A stretch of DNA of 50,069 nucleotides from Planctomycetota bacterium (GTDB taxonomy: Bacteria; Planctomycetota; MHYJ01; JACPRB01), in contig DATLZA010000111.1 in the NCBI GenBank assembly GCA_035574235.1, forward strand, positions 1 to 50,069, read 5' to 3'. The notes beneath the pieces were generated by a model that saw only the letters and a list, made by a program, of their open reading frames with translations, made no database searches and had not been told where the DNA came from. The first letter of the stretch is position 1, and the number at the start of each line of letters is the position of its first letter. Below are positions 6,056 through 13,787 of the stretch, piece by piece. The translations under genes were made by a program, and so were the position numbers.

Positions 6056-6825
6056 CGGCGCAGGCGTTCCGCGGCCGCCCGGAAGGCGGCCCGGCCGGTG
6101 CGCTCCGCGGCGATTTCGAGGGCCCGGAGGACGCCGGGGCGCGGCCCCAGCGATTCCAGGCGGGAGATCTCCTCCGGTTCCACGAGGTGACCGAGCGCCT
6201 CGGCCGCTTCCTCCTCGCCGGCGGCGCGCTCCCAGAGCCGCTCGCGCACCTCCAGGGCCGTCCGGGGGGAGAGTCCCGGCAGGATCCTCACGAGGAGCCT
6301 CGGAGCGACGGCCGCCCGCGCCAGCGCATGGGCCGCGCGGTCGCGCCGGCCGGGGTCGCGAAGGCGTTCCAGGGCCACCTCGGCGAGCCCTTCCAGCCTT
6401 GCGGAATCCTCCGAGAGATTCTCCAGGGCGGCGGTCAGGGCTTCCTCCGCCGCGGCGCGGTCGCGGGCCAACGCTCCCTCGAGGGCCCGAAGAAACAGGG
6501 GAAGGGCGTCGGCGGTTCCGTGCCGCACAAGGAGATCCACGACGGCGCCGGGGGACAGTTCCGCGAGCGCCGCTTCGATCTCGCGCTCGAGGCGTTCGAG
6601 GTCCGCCGAAGGAACGCCGATCTCGCGCCCGCGCCGCCAGTCCGCCAGGAGCCGCTCGGCCGGGATCCGCGCGGGGGGCGCGGGAAGGGTCGAAGGCGCG
6701 GCAGGCGCCGGGCGCTCCGGAACGGCGCGGCGGCCCGAGATCCGCTCGAGCCCCAGGATTCCCGCGGCGAGGGCGAGGATCGCCCCCGCCCACGCCGCCT
6801 CGCGCGCCCCCGCCGGTCGCCCCAC
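6049..6825 (-). CDS. Hypothetical membrane-anchored alpha-helical protein
   Basis: A 258-residue protein starting at GTG 6825. One N-terminal membrane helix (AGAILALAAGILGL, about 12-28) is followed by a Pro/Ala-rich linker and an all-helical body rich in Ala, Leu, Glu and Arg, resembling HEAT-like repeats but without a clear consensus. The minus strand shows TATCCT six bases before the GTG, so it may be leaderless. No enzymatic motif was recognised. The body is probably extracytoplasmic. It converges on the membrane-protein gene with a 7-bp overlap. Confidence 0.65.
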   Translation of the reverse strand: MGRPAGAREAAWAGAILALAAGILGLERISGRRAVPERPAPAAPSTLPAPPARIPAERLLADWRRGREIGVPSADLERLEREIEAALAELSPGAVVDLLVRHGTADALPLFLRALEGALARDRAAAEEALTAALENLSEDSARLEGLAEVALERLRDPGRRDRAAHALARAAVAPRLLVRILPGLSPRTALEVRERLWERAAGEEEAAEALGHLVEPEEISRLESLGPRPGVLRALEIAAERTGRAAFRAAAERLRRQ

Positions 6826-6882
6826 GCCCCAAGGATACCCCGGGGCGTGAAAAATTGCACTATGCGGCGCGCGCCGGGGCGG

Positions 6883-8295
6883 CTACCGGCCGGCCGGACC
6901 GCCCGAAAGCGGCCCCGCCTTCTGCTCGCACCACGACTTCCACTTGGCCACCGCCGTCTTGCGCTCGGAGGCCGGAAGGTCGGGCCTGTATTCGAAGGTG
7001 TCCTTGACCCCCTTCTCGAGCGCCGCAAACGCCGCCCGCCGGACGTCCAGTTCCTCGTCGTCCAGGAGCAGAACGAGCGTCCACAGGACCAGCCGGTCTT
7101 CGTAATTCCCCAGAAGCATCAGCCGCACGGCGTGCCCCAGCGCCTCGATCGCCCGGACCCGGTCCGCGGGGGCCGTGCTCCTGCTCCGCGCCGCCCGCGC
7201 GAGCGCTTCCTGCGCTTCCGGATAACGCCAGTTGGCCGCCGCGCCGAGCGCCCGCCAGGCCGCCTGACGCACCTCCTCCGAACGGTCCCGCGTCAGCCGG
7301 ATCAGGTCCAGCACCGCCTCCCGCCCGTAGAGCGTGGATTCCGCCGTCGCCGCCGCGGCCCGCTTCGCCTCGGGGTCGGACGCGTCGAAGACGTGGGCCA
7401 CGATCTTCGCGCCGGGAATCCCCCCGATCCGCGCCGCTTCCGCCAGAATCGGTCCCAGGGCCTCCCCTTTCTCCGTCCGGGCCTTCCCCGCCAGAGCGGC
7501 CGCCTTCGTGCGCTCCTCCTTCGAAAGCGGAATCTCCTTGTGCCGGAGCGCGTGAATGAAACGCAGGTTGTCGTCGGCCACCTCCGGGACGCGGAAGATG
7601 CTGCCGTGATCGTGCCCCTCGAGCTCCCGGTACACGTACCGGTAGCCCAGCTCGCGCAGCTGCCGCACCGCCCGGCGCGAGGCATCCACCGCCACGTCCC
7701 GATCGTCCGTGCCGTGCACGAAGTACCACTCCGTCTTCGTCTCCGCCGGACCCAGCGGAGTTCCCGGCTTGCCCGTCCTGGGGCCGTTGGAGAAATCCAC
7801 GCCGCCCCCGCAGTACGGCGAAACCGTCGCGAAAAGGTCCTGGTGCTCCCACCCGAACCGCTTCACCATCCAGCCGCCGTTCGAAGCCCCCAGGATGTGC
7901 ACCCTCCGGAAATCGATCGGATACGTCTCCTTGATCCAGGCGATCCACGCCAGGACGTCCTTGTCGTCGCTGGTGGACCAGCCGGCGCCTTTGGATTTTC
8001 CGCCCGTAATGACATATTCGTCGGCGATGCCCACGCGCCGGGCGGCCTCCGTGACGAACCCGTACAGGCTGTTCTCGTTCCCGTTCATCCCGTGGAAGTA
8101 GACGATGAGTCCCAGGCGGCGCTCCTCCGGCAGCGCGGCCGGCGCGCGCATCCTGTAGCGCATGATGAGCGCCTTCGTTTTGGGGTCCTTGTACTCGTCG
8201 GTGAATTCCCCGGTGCGCGGCGGGGTCCGGGCTTCCTGAGCCCCCAACGCCCCCGCCCCCCAGAGCAACAGCGAAACGACGGCGTGAACCTTCAT
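6883..8295 (-). CDS. Secreted alpha/beta-hydrolase (esterase) with C-terminal HEAT-like repeats
   Basis: 470 residues, ATG at 8295 after GGAGGGG. A signal peptide (about 1-18, ending GALGAQ) leads into an esterase/PHB-depolymerase-like domain: YFHGMNGNE (oxyanion region), nucleophile in LGASNGG, HGTDD (acid) and GHDHGS (His). The last 200 residues are helical repeats such as VRQAAWRALG and VRRAAFAALE typical of HEAT. A paralogue of the same architecture lies at 13788. A TATAAG at 8351-8356 (minus) is the likely -10. The substrate is unknown; an ester of a polysaccharide or polyester is plausible. Confidence 0.85.
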   Translation of the reverse strand: MKVHAVVSLLLWGAGALGAQEARTPPRTGEFTDEYKDPKTKALIMRYRMRAPAALPEERRLGLIVYFHGMNGNENSLYGFVTEAARRVGIADEYVITGGKSKGAGWSTSDDKDVLAWIAWIKETYPIDFRRVHILGASNGGWMVKRFGWEHQDLFATVSPYCGGGVDFSNGPRTGKPGTPLGPAETKTEWYFVHGTDDRDVAVDASRRAVRQLRELGYRYVYRELEGHDHGSIFRVPEVADDNLRFIHALRHKEIPLSKEERTKAAALAGKARTEKGEALGPILAEAARIGGIPGAKIVAHVFDASDPEAKRAAAATAESTLYGREAVLDLIRLTRDRSEEVRQAAWRALGAAANWRYPEAQEALARAARSRSTAPADRVRAIEALGHAVRLMLLGNYEDRLVLWTLVLLLDDEELDVRRAAFAALEKGVKDTFEYRPDLPASERKTAVAKWKSWCEQKAGPLSGGPAGR

Positions 8296-8378
8296 GGCGA
8301 TCCCCTCCAACCGGACGCGCCTCCCTGCTTCGAAACGGCCGCGCCCCTTACTTATACGCCGGTCCCGCGTCCTCCGCG

Positions 8379-10310
8379 TCACTCCGGTCGGCCGCAACCG
8401 GATCCTTCACGGCCCTTCGAACCCGTGTGCCAGGGCCCCTCCGATCCGGCCTCCCTGGAGAACCGCCGCTCCGCGGCCGCCGGAACGTCCGCCGGCGCGA
8501 ACGGAAGCGGAAAAACCCGCTCCCGCCGCTCCTCTTCTTCCAGATGCTGAGCGCGGGCCTTGAGCAGATCGTTGAGCGTAACCATCCCCACGACACGGCG
8601 CGGGAATCCGGCCGTGACCACGGGAAGCCGCGTAAATCCCGTCCGTGCCATCCGGTAGACGACGTTCCGGAGCGGTTCGTGCGGAAGCGCCGTCACGGGG
8701 TCCGTCCGCATGAGGCGAGCCACCGGCGGCGCCGGCTCGTGCGGCACGCATTCGCGCAGGCGGCGCCGGGCCGCCTCCCGGGTCACCACGCCGGCCAGGC
8801 CGCCTTCCTTCCCGATCACGGGATACACGCGCTGCGCCCGAACATGGTCCTCCGTCTCGATCCGCCGCATCGCCTCCGACAACGGCAGGTCCGCGGGGAA
8901 CGTCACGATGTCGGGTCGCAGGACTTCCTCCACACGAAGCACCTCCAGCGGATCGATGGAGTACTCCCGCGTCACATGGAAACCCCGCCGCTCCACCTTC
9001 TCGGTCAGAATGGAACGTCGAAGCCACAGAGCCGTGAACGCATGAGCGCAGGTGACGGCGATGAGGAGGGGAAGAAGCGCACCGTAATCGTGCGTCAGCT
9101 CCAGCGTAAAGAGCACCCCCGTCAGAGGGGACCGCATCGTCCCTCCCAGAATGGCCCCCATGCTGATCAACGACCAGAAGCCGGGTCCGGCTTGGGGAAA
9201 AATAAGTTGCTCCAGCCCCCCCAACGACGCTCCCAGGATGAGCAGCGGCGCAAGCACCCCTCCGGAGGTTCCCGAACCCAGCGCCACAGCCCAGATGATC
9301 CACTTGACCGCCGCCACTTCCAGAATCTCGCCGGGCTGCATCCGCCCCGCGAGCAACGACTCGATGACGTCGTAACCGACCCCCAGCGCCCGCGGAGCGA
9401 CCAGCCCCCCCGCCCCGATGACGATGCCCCCCAGAACCGGCCACCACATCCAGTGGATCGGCAGCTTCTTGAAAACATCCTCCGCGCGGTACACCGAGTG
9501 GGTCAGCAGCGCCGACAGCCCTCCGGCCAGCAGACCCGAACCCGCGCAGGCCGCCAGGCCGGACACGCTCAGGAAGGGCGCATGCTCGGGAACCGGAAAA
9601 AGGGGACCCGGCCCCAGAAGCGGGCGCCGCAACGCCATGGCCGTCGCGCTCGCCAGAGCGACGGGAATGAAGCTCCTGGGCTTCCACTCGAAAAGCAGAA
9701 GCTCCACCGCCAGAAGCACGGCGGCCATCGGCGTGCCGAACGTCGCCGACATGCCGGCCGCCGCGCCCGCCACGAGGAGGGTCTTGCGCTCGGCGCTCGT
9801 GAGCCGGAAGAACTGAGCGATGAGAGATCCGAAGGCGCCGCCGGTCATGATGATCGGCCCCTCGGATCCGAAAGGTCCCCCGGAACCGATCGAGATCGCG
9901 GCCGAGAGCGGCTTGAGCAGCGCCACGCGCGGCTCCACCCGGCTGCCGCGGATCAGAATCGCCTCGAGCGCCTCCGGGATCCCGTGACCGCGGATCCTCT
10001 CGGAACCGAACCGCGCCAGGACGCCGATGATCAGAGCGCCGGCGACCGGGACTCCCAGGGACATCCACCCCAGGACGGCGTCGGCGGGGCGAACCGCGTC
10101 CAGCGACAGGCGGTGAAAATAAAAAAGGTTCGTGAACAGCGCGATCAGCCGCAAAAGAGCGTCCGCCACGAACGTGGCGACGGCTCCGATTCCGACCGCC
10201 AGGACCGCCAGCGGCAGAACCCGCGCCGTCAGCGTGAAATCCCCCGGCGGCCGGGGATCAGATCCCGATTCCGCGCGGATCGGAGGAGGAGCGGACAGAA
10301 TGTCGAGCAT
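8379..10310 (-). CDS. ClC-family chloride channel/transporter with two CBS domains
   Basis: 643 residues. The channel domain (about 1-440) has the selectivity-filter sequences GSGGPFGSEGP, containing the gating Glu, and GSGTSGGVLAP. Two CBS domains follow (about 465-525 and 535-595: EEVLRPDIVTF to VVTREAA, and RLMRTDPVTAL to MVTLNDLL), which usually sense adenine nucleotides. The presence of the gating Glu favours a Cl-/H+ antiporter or proton-gated channel. The ATG at 10310 lies inside the marR gene, 53 bp before its stop, so the two are translationally coupled. The tail after the second CBS is short, charged and low-complexity. Confidence 0.92.
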   Translation of the reverse strand: MLDILSAPPPIRAESGSDPRPPGDFTLTARVLPLAVLAVGIGAVATFVADALLRLIALFTNLFYFHRLSLDAVRPADAVLGWMSLGVPVAGALIIGVLARFGSERIRGHGIPEALEAILIRGSRVEPRVALLKPLSAAISIGSGGPFGSEGPIIMTGGAFGSLIAQFFRLTSAERKTLLVAGAAAGMSATFGTPMAAVLLAVELLLFEWKPRSFIPVALASATAMALRRPLLGPGPLFPVPEHAPFLSVSGLAACAGSGLLAGGLSALLTHSVYRAEDVFKKLPIHWMWWPVLGGIVIGAGGLVAPRALGVGYDVIESLLAGRMQPGEILEVAAVKWIIWAVALGSGTSGGVLAPLLILGASLGGLEQLIFPQAGPGFWSLISMGAILGGTMRSPLTGVLFTLELTHDYGALLPLLIAVTCAHAFTALWLRRSILTEKVERRGFHVTREYSIDPLEVLRVEEVLRPDIVTFPADLPLSEAMRRIETEDHVRAQRVYPVIGKEGGLAGVVTREAARRRLRECVPHEPAPPVARLMRTDPVTALPHEPLRNVVYRMARTGFTRLPVVTAGFPRRVVGMVTLNDLLKARAQHLEEEERRERVFPLPFAPADVPAAAERRFSREAGSEGPWHTGSKGREGSGCGRPE

Positions 10311-10761
10311 GGGCTTTCATCCTTTCGTTCCGCGGCACGGCCCCCTCGAGAACCGCCTCCAGCGCCTTCAGAAGGCGCGGCCCCATTTGCCGGAGCTCCT
10401 CCCGGTGGCGCAGGGAGAGCCTGCGGAGGAGCCTCTCTCCGGCGGCAGTCACCTCGCCCAGAACCCGGCGGCGGTCCCGGCGGCTCCGCCGACGGCGAGC
10501 CAATCCGCGCCGAACCAGTCGGTTCAAGAGCTCGACGGCGCTGTGATGACGGATCTGAAGCTGCGCGGCCAGCGCCCCCACCGTCGGCTCCACCCCCGGC
10601 GGAAGCCCCTTGATCGCCAGAAGCATCTGGTGTTGCTGCGGCCGCAACCCCACCCTTCGCGCCGCGCGTTCGCTGAACGCGAGAAAACCGCGGATGAGCC
10701 GCCGGAATTCCGCCAGGGCGCGATAATCGAGGGGAAAGCGTCTTCTCGGCCGGGACGGCAT
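10258..10761 (-). CDS. MarR-family transcriptional regulator
   Basis: A 167-residue winged-helix protein. The core (about 40-110) reads LRPQQHQMLLAIKGL, then VGALAAQLQIRHHSAVELLNRLVRRGLARR (recognition helix region) and the wing RSRRDRRRVLGEVTAAGERLL. The Arg-rich wing is characteristic of the family. It overlaps the downstream ClC gene by 53 bp, so the regulator and channel are co-expressed and the channel is the obvious target. It probably represses its own promoter at 10768-10795. The start at 10761 is only six bases after the -10 hexamer, so the transcript may be leaderless. Confidence 0.9.
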   Translation of the reverse strand: MPSRPRRRFPLDYRALAEFRRLIRGFLAFSERAARRVGLRPQQHQMLLAIKGLPPGVEPTVGALAAQLQIRHHSAVELLNRLVRRGLARRRRSRRDRRRVLGEVTAAGERLLRRLSLRHREELRQMGPRLLKALEAVLEGAVPRNERMKAHARHSVRSSSDPRGIGI

Positions 10762-10767
10762 CCCGGA

Positions 10768-10795
10768 ATAATATCGTATTGCGATGTAAAGTCAA
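10768..10795 (-). promoter_or_regulatory. marR-clc promoter with overlapping operator-like repeat
   Basis: On the minus strand TTGACT (10795-10790), a 16-bp spacer and TATTAT (10773-10768) make the best sigma-70 promoter of the window. The spacer contains ATCG-CAATA-CGAT, an inverted repeat of the size MarR dimers bind, placed to block polymerase. TATTAT ends six bases before the marR ATG. Confidence 0.7.
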
Positions 10796-10823
10796 GGAGG
10801 CGCGATCCCGGAGGCCCCACCGC

Positions 10824-11819
10824 TCACGGACGAGCCCGGCGCAGAAGCTCCTCGGCCTCCGATCTCTCCGGCCACCCCTCGCCGCCCGCGCGAAGCGCCT
10901 CCTCGAGATCCGCGGCGGCTCCGGCCGCGTCCCCCGCCTCGTGGCGAAGGCGCCCCCGCAGAAGCCACGCGTCCGCCCGCCGCGGGTCCCGTTCGATCGC
11001 ATGAGACGCGTCCGCCGCGGCCGCCGCCAGATCCCGGCGCTCCCGCCGCGCCCGCGCCCGCCCCAGGTACGCCTCCACGTCCCCCGCGTCCAGCTCCAGC
11101 GCCCGCGTGAAATCCAGGACCGCCCCCGCCGCGTCGCCCAGCTCCAGACGTGCCCGGCCCCTCAGACGGTACGCGCGTCCCTCCGACGCCCGCCGCGCGA
11201 CCAGCCGGTCCAGGTCCGAAAGAGCCCCGACCACATCCTTCTTGCGGGCGAGAACCCAGCCGCGCAAGGCCAGGGCCTCGGCGTCCTCCGGGTCGCGCGC
11301 CAGAGCCTCCGAACAGTCGGCCGCCGCGCCGTCGAGGTCTTCCCGCCGCTCCCGAAGCGCCGCACGCGCGCGCCACACCTCCGGCTCGCGCACCCCCGCC
11401 GCCAGCGCCCGCGTCAGAAGGGCGATTCCCTCCTCCGGGCGTCCCTCGCGGGCGGCCCGCTCCGCCCGCGCCACCCACTCGGCGGCCGGAACGTTGCTTC
11501 CGGAGGGCTGCCGGGCCGAATTCCACACGAAGAAGGCCGCCACCCCCAGGATCCCTGCAGCGGCCGCGATCGCCCCTCCGCGCCCCCCCTCCCTGCGGAC
11601 CGAGGGCAACGCCCGCACGATCTCCGCGTGACGCTCCGCCGTCAGCATCCCGCGAAGAAGCAGGAGATCCGCGAACGCCGGAAGCGCCGGATCCCCCTTC
11701 CTGAGCCGTTCGATGAACTCTCCCAGACAGGCATCCGCCCGCGCCCGGTCCACGTATCCTCGAGAGACCGCCTCGTGGCGGATCCGCCGGGCTTCCGCCT
11801 CGATCTCCGACGAGTTCAT
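10824..11819 (-). CDS. Membrane-anchored TPR-repeat protein
   Basis: 331 residues, ATG at 11819. An N-terminal soluble region (about 1-75) precedes one membrane helix (AIAAAAGILGVAAFFVW, about 80-97). Five or more TPR units follow, seen as repeats like AEALALRGWVLARKKD, AYRLRGRARLELGDA and AWLLRGRLRHEAGDA, ending in EELLRRARP. TPR domains mediate protein-protein contacts; the partner is unknown. The N-terminus resembles the short tails found on planctomycete kinases, but no kinase is present. A TATAAT lies ten bases before the ATG, with no Shine-Dalgarno. Confidence 0.8.
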   Translation of the reverse strand: MNSSEIEAEARRIRHEAVSRGYVDRARADACLGEFIERLRKGDPALPAFADLLLLRGMLTAERHAEIVRALPSVRREGGRGGAIAAAAGILGVAAFFVWNSARQPSGSNVPAAEWVARAERAAREGRPEEGIALLTRALAAGVREPEVWRARAALRERREDLDGAAADCSEALARDPEDAEALALRGWVLARKKDVVGALSDLDRLVARRASEGRAYRLRGRARLELGDAAGAVLDFTRALELDAGDVEAYLGRARARRERRDLAAAAADASHAIERDPRRADAWLLRGRLRHEAGDAAGAAADLEEALRAGGEGWPERSEAEELLRRARP

Positions 11820-11829
11820 TGGAACCGCG

Positions 11830-11865
11830 ATTATATCCTCGCCGCCCGCCCGCGCCGGGTATAAT
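11830..11865. promoter_or_regulatory. Divergent -10 elements for the TPR gene and the gene at 11899
   Basis: TATAAT on the minus strand (11835-11830) ends ten bases before the TPR-gene ATG. TATAAT on the plus strand (11860-11865) lies 33 nt before the ATG at 11899. The two face away from each other across 24 bp of GC-rich DNA. Neither has a good -35. Confidence 0.55.
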
Positions 11866-11898
11866 TTGCATGGTTGCCGACGACGGGGACCGCGCCCT

Positions 11899-12297
11899 AT
11901 GGACACGCACCTCATCAACAGCCAGTTCCTCTCCCGCCGGGACATCCGCGTCTGGTTCTGGGACGGCGGCCAGGAATACCTGGGCGAGTGCCGCGCGATC
12001 GCCGAAAACGGAATCCTCATGCACGTCAAGATGAAGCGCCCCGCCGACGGCACCGTGCCCGATCCCGCGAAGTTCCTCCCCGCCGTCCGCAAGTCCCTGG
12101 TGGGGAAAAAACTCGCCGTGGAGGCCAGCTCCCCGAAAACCCGCGGTGAACTGAAAATCCAGGTGGAGCAGGTGGACGTCGTCTCCGCGAAGAAGGAGCT
12201 TCTTTCCGTCGTGGGGACGTTCACCCAGACGCCCGACCCCCGGTTCCTGAAGCTCCTCCTGGAACCGGTGATTCTCAAGGCGCCGCGGAAGGAGTGA
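11899..12297 (+). CDS. Conserved-looking hypothetical protein, possible PilZ-like fold
   Basis: 132 residues, start chosen at ATG 11899 because it begins the coherent protein MDTHLINSQFLSRRDIRVWFWDG. It is soluble, mixed alpha/beta, with no membrane segment or Cys. The pattern of short strands (RVWFWDG, LGECRAIAENGILMHVK, LAVEASS, LKIQVEQVDVV) loosely recalls a PilZ or SH3-like beta barrel, but no RxxxR/DxSxxG cyclic-di-GMP motif is present. It converges on a receiver protein with a 12-bp gap. Function unknown. Confidence 0.7.
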   Translation: MDTHLINSQFLSRRDIRVWFWDGGQEYLGECRAIAENGILMHVKMKRPADGTVPDPAKFLPAVRKSLVGKKLAVEASSPKTRGELKIQVEQVDVVSAKKELLSVVGTFTQTPDPRFLKLLLEPVILKAPRKE

Positions 12298-12309
12298 AAC
12301 CCGGTCCCC

Positions 12310-12702
12310 CTACGGGGCTCCGCGCCCGGTCGCCCGCTCGACCGCCCGGCGAAGTTCCGCCCATCCGAAGGGTTTCTGGAGGAGCCCCAGGCGATACGCG
12401 AAGGCGAACGCCGCCGCCCGGCGCGCGCCTTCGGGCGCGGCCGCCAGGAGAATGATCGGCACGGCGTCCCCGCCGTCCCTCAGCTTCGCGACCACCTCCA
12501 GGCCCGTCTCCCGGGGAAGCGAGACATCGAGGATGAGAAGCGCATGAACGCCCGGCCGGTAGCGCCGCAGCACCTCGCGGCCGTCCGTGCAGGCTTCGAC
12601 GGCGTATCCCGCCCGCCCGAGGCCGCGGCAGAGGAAATCGCGCACGCCCGCCTCGTCGTCGCCGACCAGGACGCGTCCCGCCGATCCCCTCCGCCCGCTC
12701 AC
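12310..12702 (-). CDS. Single-domain response regulator (receiver)
   Basis: 130 residues, GTG start at 12702. It is a stand-alone CheY-like receiver: acidic pair in VLVGDDEAG, phospho-acceptor Asp in LLILDVSLP, and the conserved Lys in LLQKPFGW. There is no output domain, so it acts by protein contact or within a phosphorelay. Several Ala-rich substitutions (LLAAAPEG in place of the usual T/S loop) replace the switch Thr with Ala, which may weaken signalling. No kinase is adjacent; the hybrid kinase at 22688 is the nearest unpaired one. Confidence 0.88.
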   Translation of the reverse strand: MSGRRGSAGRVLVGDDEAGVRDFLCRGLGRAGYAVEACTDGREVLRRYRPGVHALLILDVSLPRETGLEVVAKLRDGGDAVPIILLAAAPEGARRAAAFAFAYRLGLLQKPFGWAELRRAVERATGRGAP

Positions 12703-12738
12703 TCGATAAGGTGTATCGGCAAGAAAGGCCCCGGGGGC

Positions 12739-13734
12739 TCACGCCTCGCCGCGCCGGCGGCGGGAGGCGTCCTCGAGAATCCGCCGTTCGCGCGCCGTGA
12801 GGGCGCCGATCCCCTGGCGGCTGACCTTCTCGAGGATGGCGTCCACCTCGGCCCGTTCGCGTTCCTCCCGCTCGCGCCGGCGCAGGGCCCGGACCTGCGC
12901 CCGGCGCTCGCGCCACCGCGCCCACCATCCCCTGCGGCGGCGCGAGGGTTCCCCGGGAAGGTAATCGAACTCGGATACCTCGGCGAACATAGGATGGGCG
13001 TGAACCTCGCCCAGCCGCGCCAGGCGCCGGATCTGGAGCGACTCGAAAATCACCCACACGCCCGTGAACGCCAGAAGGAAGTTCTGCTGGAGCAATCCCC
13101 ACAGAAGCAGCGCCACGCCCACCGGCGTGGACACGTAGCTCAGGATCGCCGCCGCGCGCTCGCGGCCGTGACGCATCACGAGGAGGTTGGCCAGGATGCG
13201 CCCTCCGTCCAGCGGATAGGCGGGCACCAGAAGGTTGAAGAGAAAGAGCACGACCTGGAGCTTGAGGACCCCGACGGCGAGGTTGACCCCGAAATGCTCC
13301 TCGAAGGGATGGAAGGGAGCCCAGGACCCCAGCGGATTCAGAAGCTCCCAGTCCCAGAATCCGGCCGGCACGAGCGCCCCCGCCGCGATCCCCGCCAGCG
13401 GCACGTGGACGAGCGGCCCGGCCGCCGCCACGCGGATGTCCGCCCGCGGCGTGCCCCGGTGGCCCACGTAGGAGAGGCCCCCGAGCGGCCAGAGCAGGAT
13501 CTCGTCGGCATGCCCGCCGGCGGCCCGCGCGGCGAAGCAATGGGCCAGCTCGTGCGCCAGGGTCGTCGCCACGAGCGCCGCCATCAGAAGCGCGCTCCAG
13601 AGCATGAACGACGTCCCCCCCTGAAGCTGGCCCTGGAGGATCTGCCAGGCGATCAGGATCGGGTAGAACCAGTGGATCCGAACGGGAATGCCGAAGATCC
13701 GGATGAAGGGAAAGGTCAGGTTGAGGACTTCGAT
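12739..13734 (-). CDS. M50-family site-2-type membrane metalloprotease, apparent AUC start
   Basis: The catalytic zinc motif HELAH and the third-ligand block NLLVPAYPLDGGR identify an S2P/SpoIVFB-like intramembrane protease with about five membrane helices and a charged C-terminal tail. The first ATG (13605) sits just before HELAH and omits a typical N-terminal strand-and-helix region, which is present in frame upstream (FPFIRIFGIPVRIHWFYPIL). Between the preceding in-frame TGA and that region there is no ATG, GTG or TTG. ATC at 13734-13732 lies seven bases after a perfect AGGAGG. I therefore place the start there (331 aa). A sequencing error changing ATG to ATC is the alternative. Substrate unknown. 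Confidence 0.8.
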   Translation of the reverse strand: MEVLNLTFPFIRIFGIPVRIHWFYPILIAWQILQGQLQGGTSFMLWSALLMAALVATTLAHELAHCFAARAAGGHADEILLWPLGGLSYVGHRGTPRADIRVAAAGPLVHVPLAGIAAGALVPAGFWDWELLNPLGSWAPFHPFEEHFGVNLAVGVLKLQVVLFLFNLLVPAYPLDGGRILANLLVMRHGRERAAAILSYVSTPVGVALLLWGLLQQNFLLAFTGVWVIFESLQIRRLARLGEVHAHPMFAEVSEFDYLPGEPSRRRRGWWARWRERRAQVRALRRREREERERAEVDAILEKVSRQGIGALTARERRILEDASRRRRGEA

Positions 13735-13787
13735 GGCGGCACCTCCTGGCCTTTTACTTAAACCGCGCGGCGCGCGACGTCAAGCCC

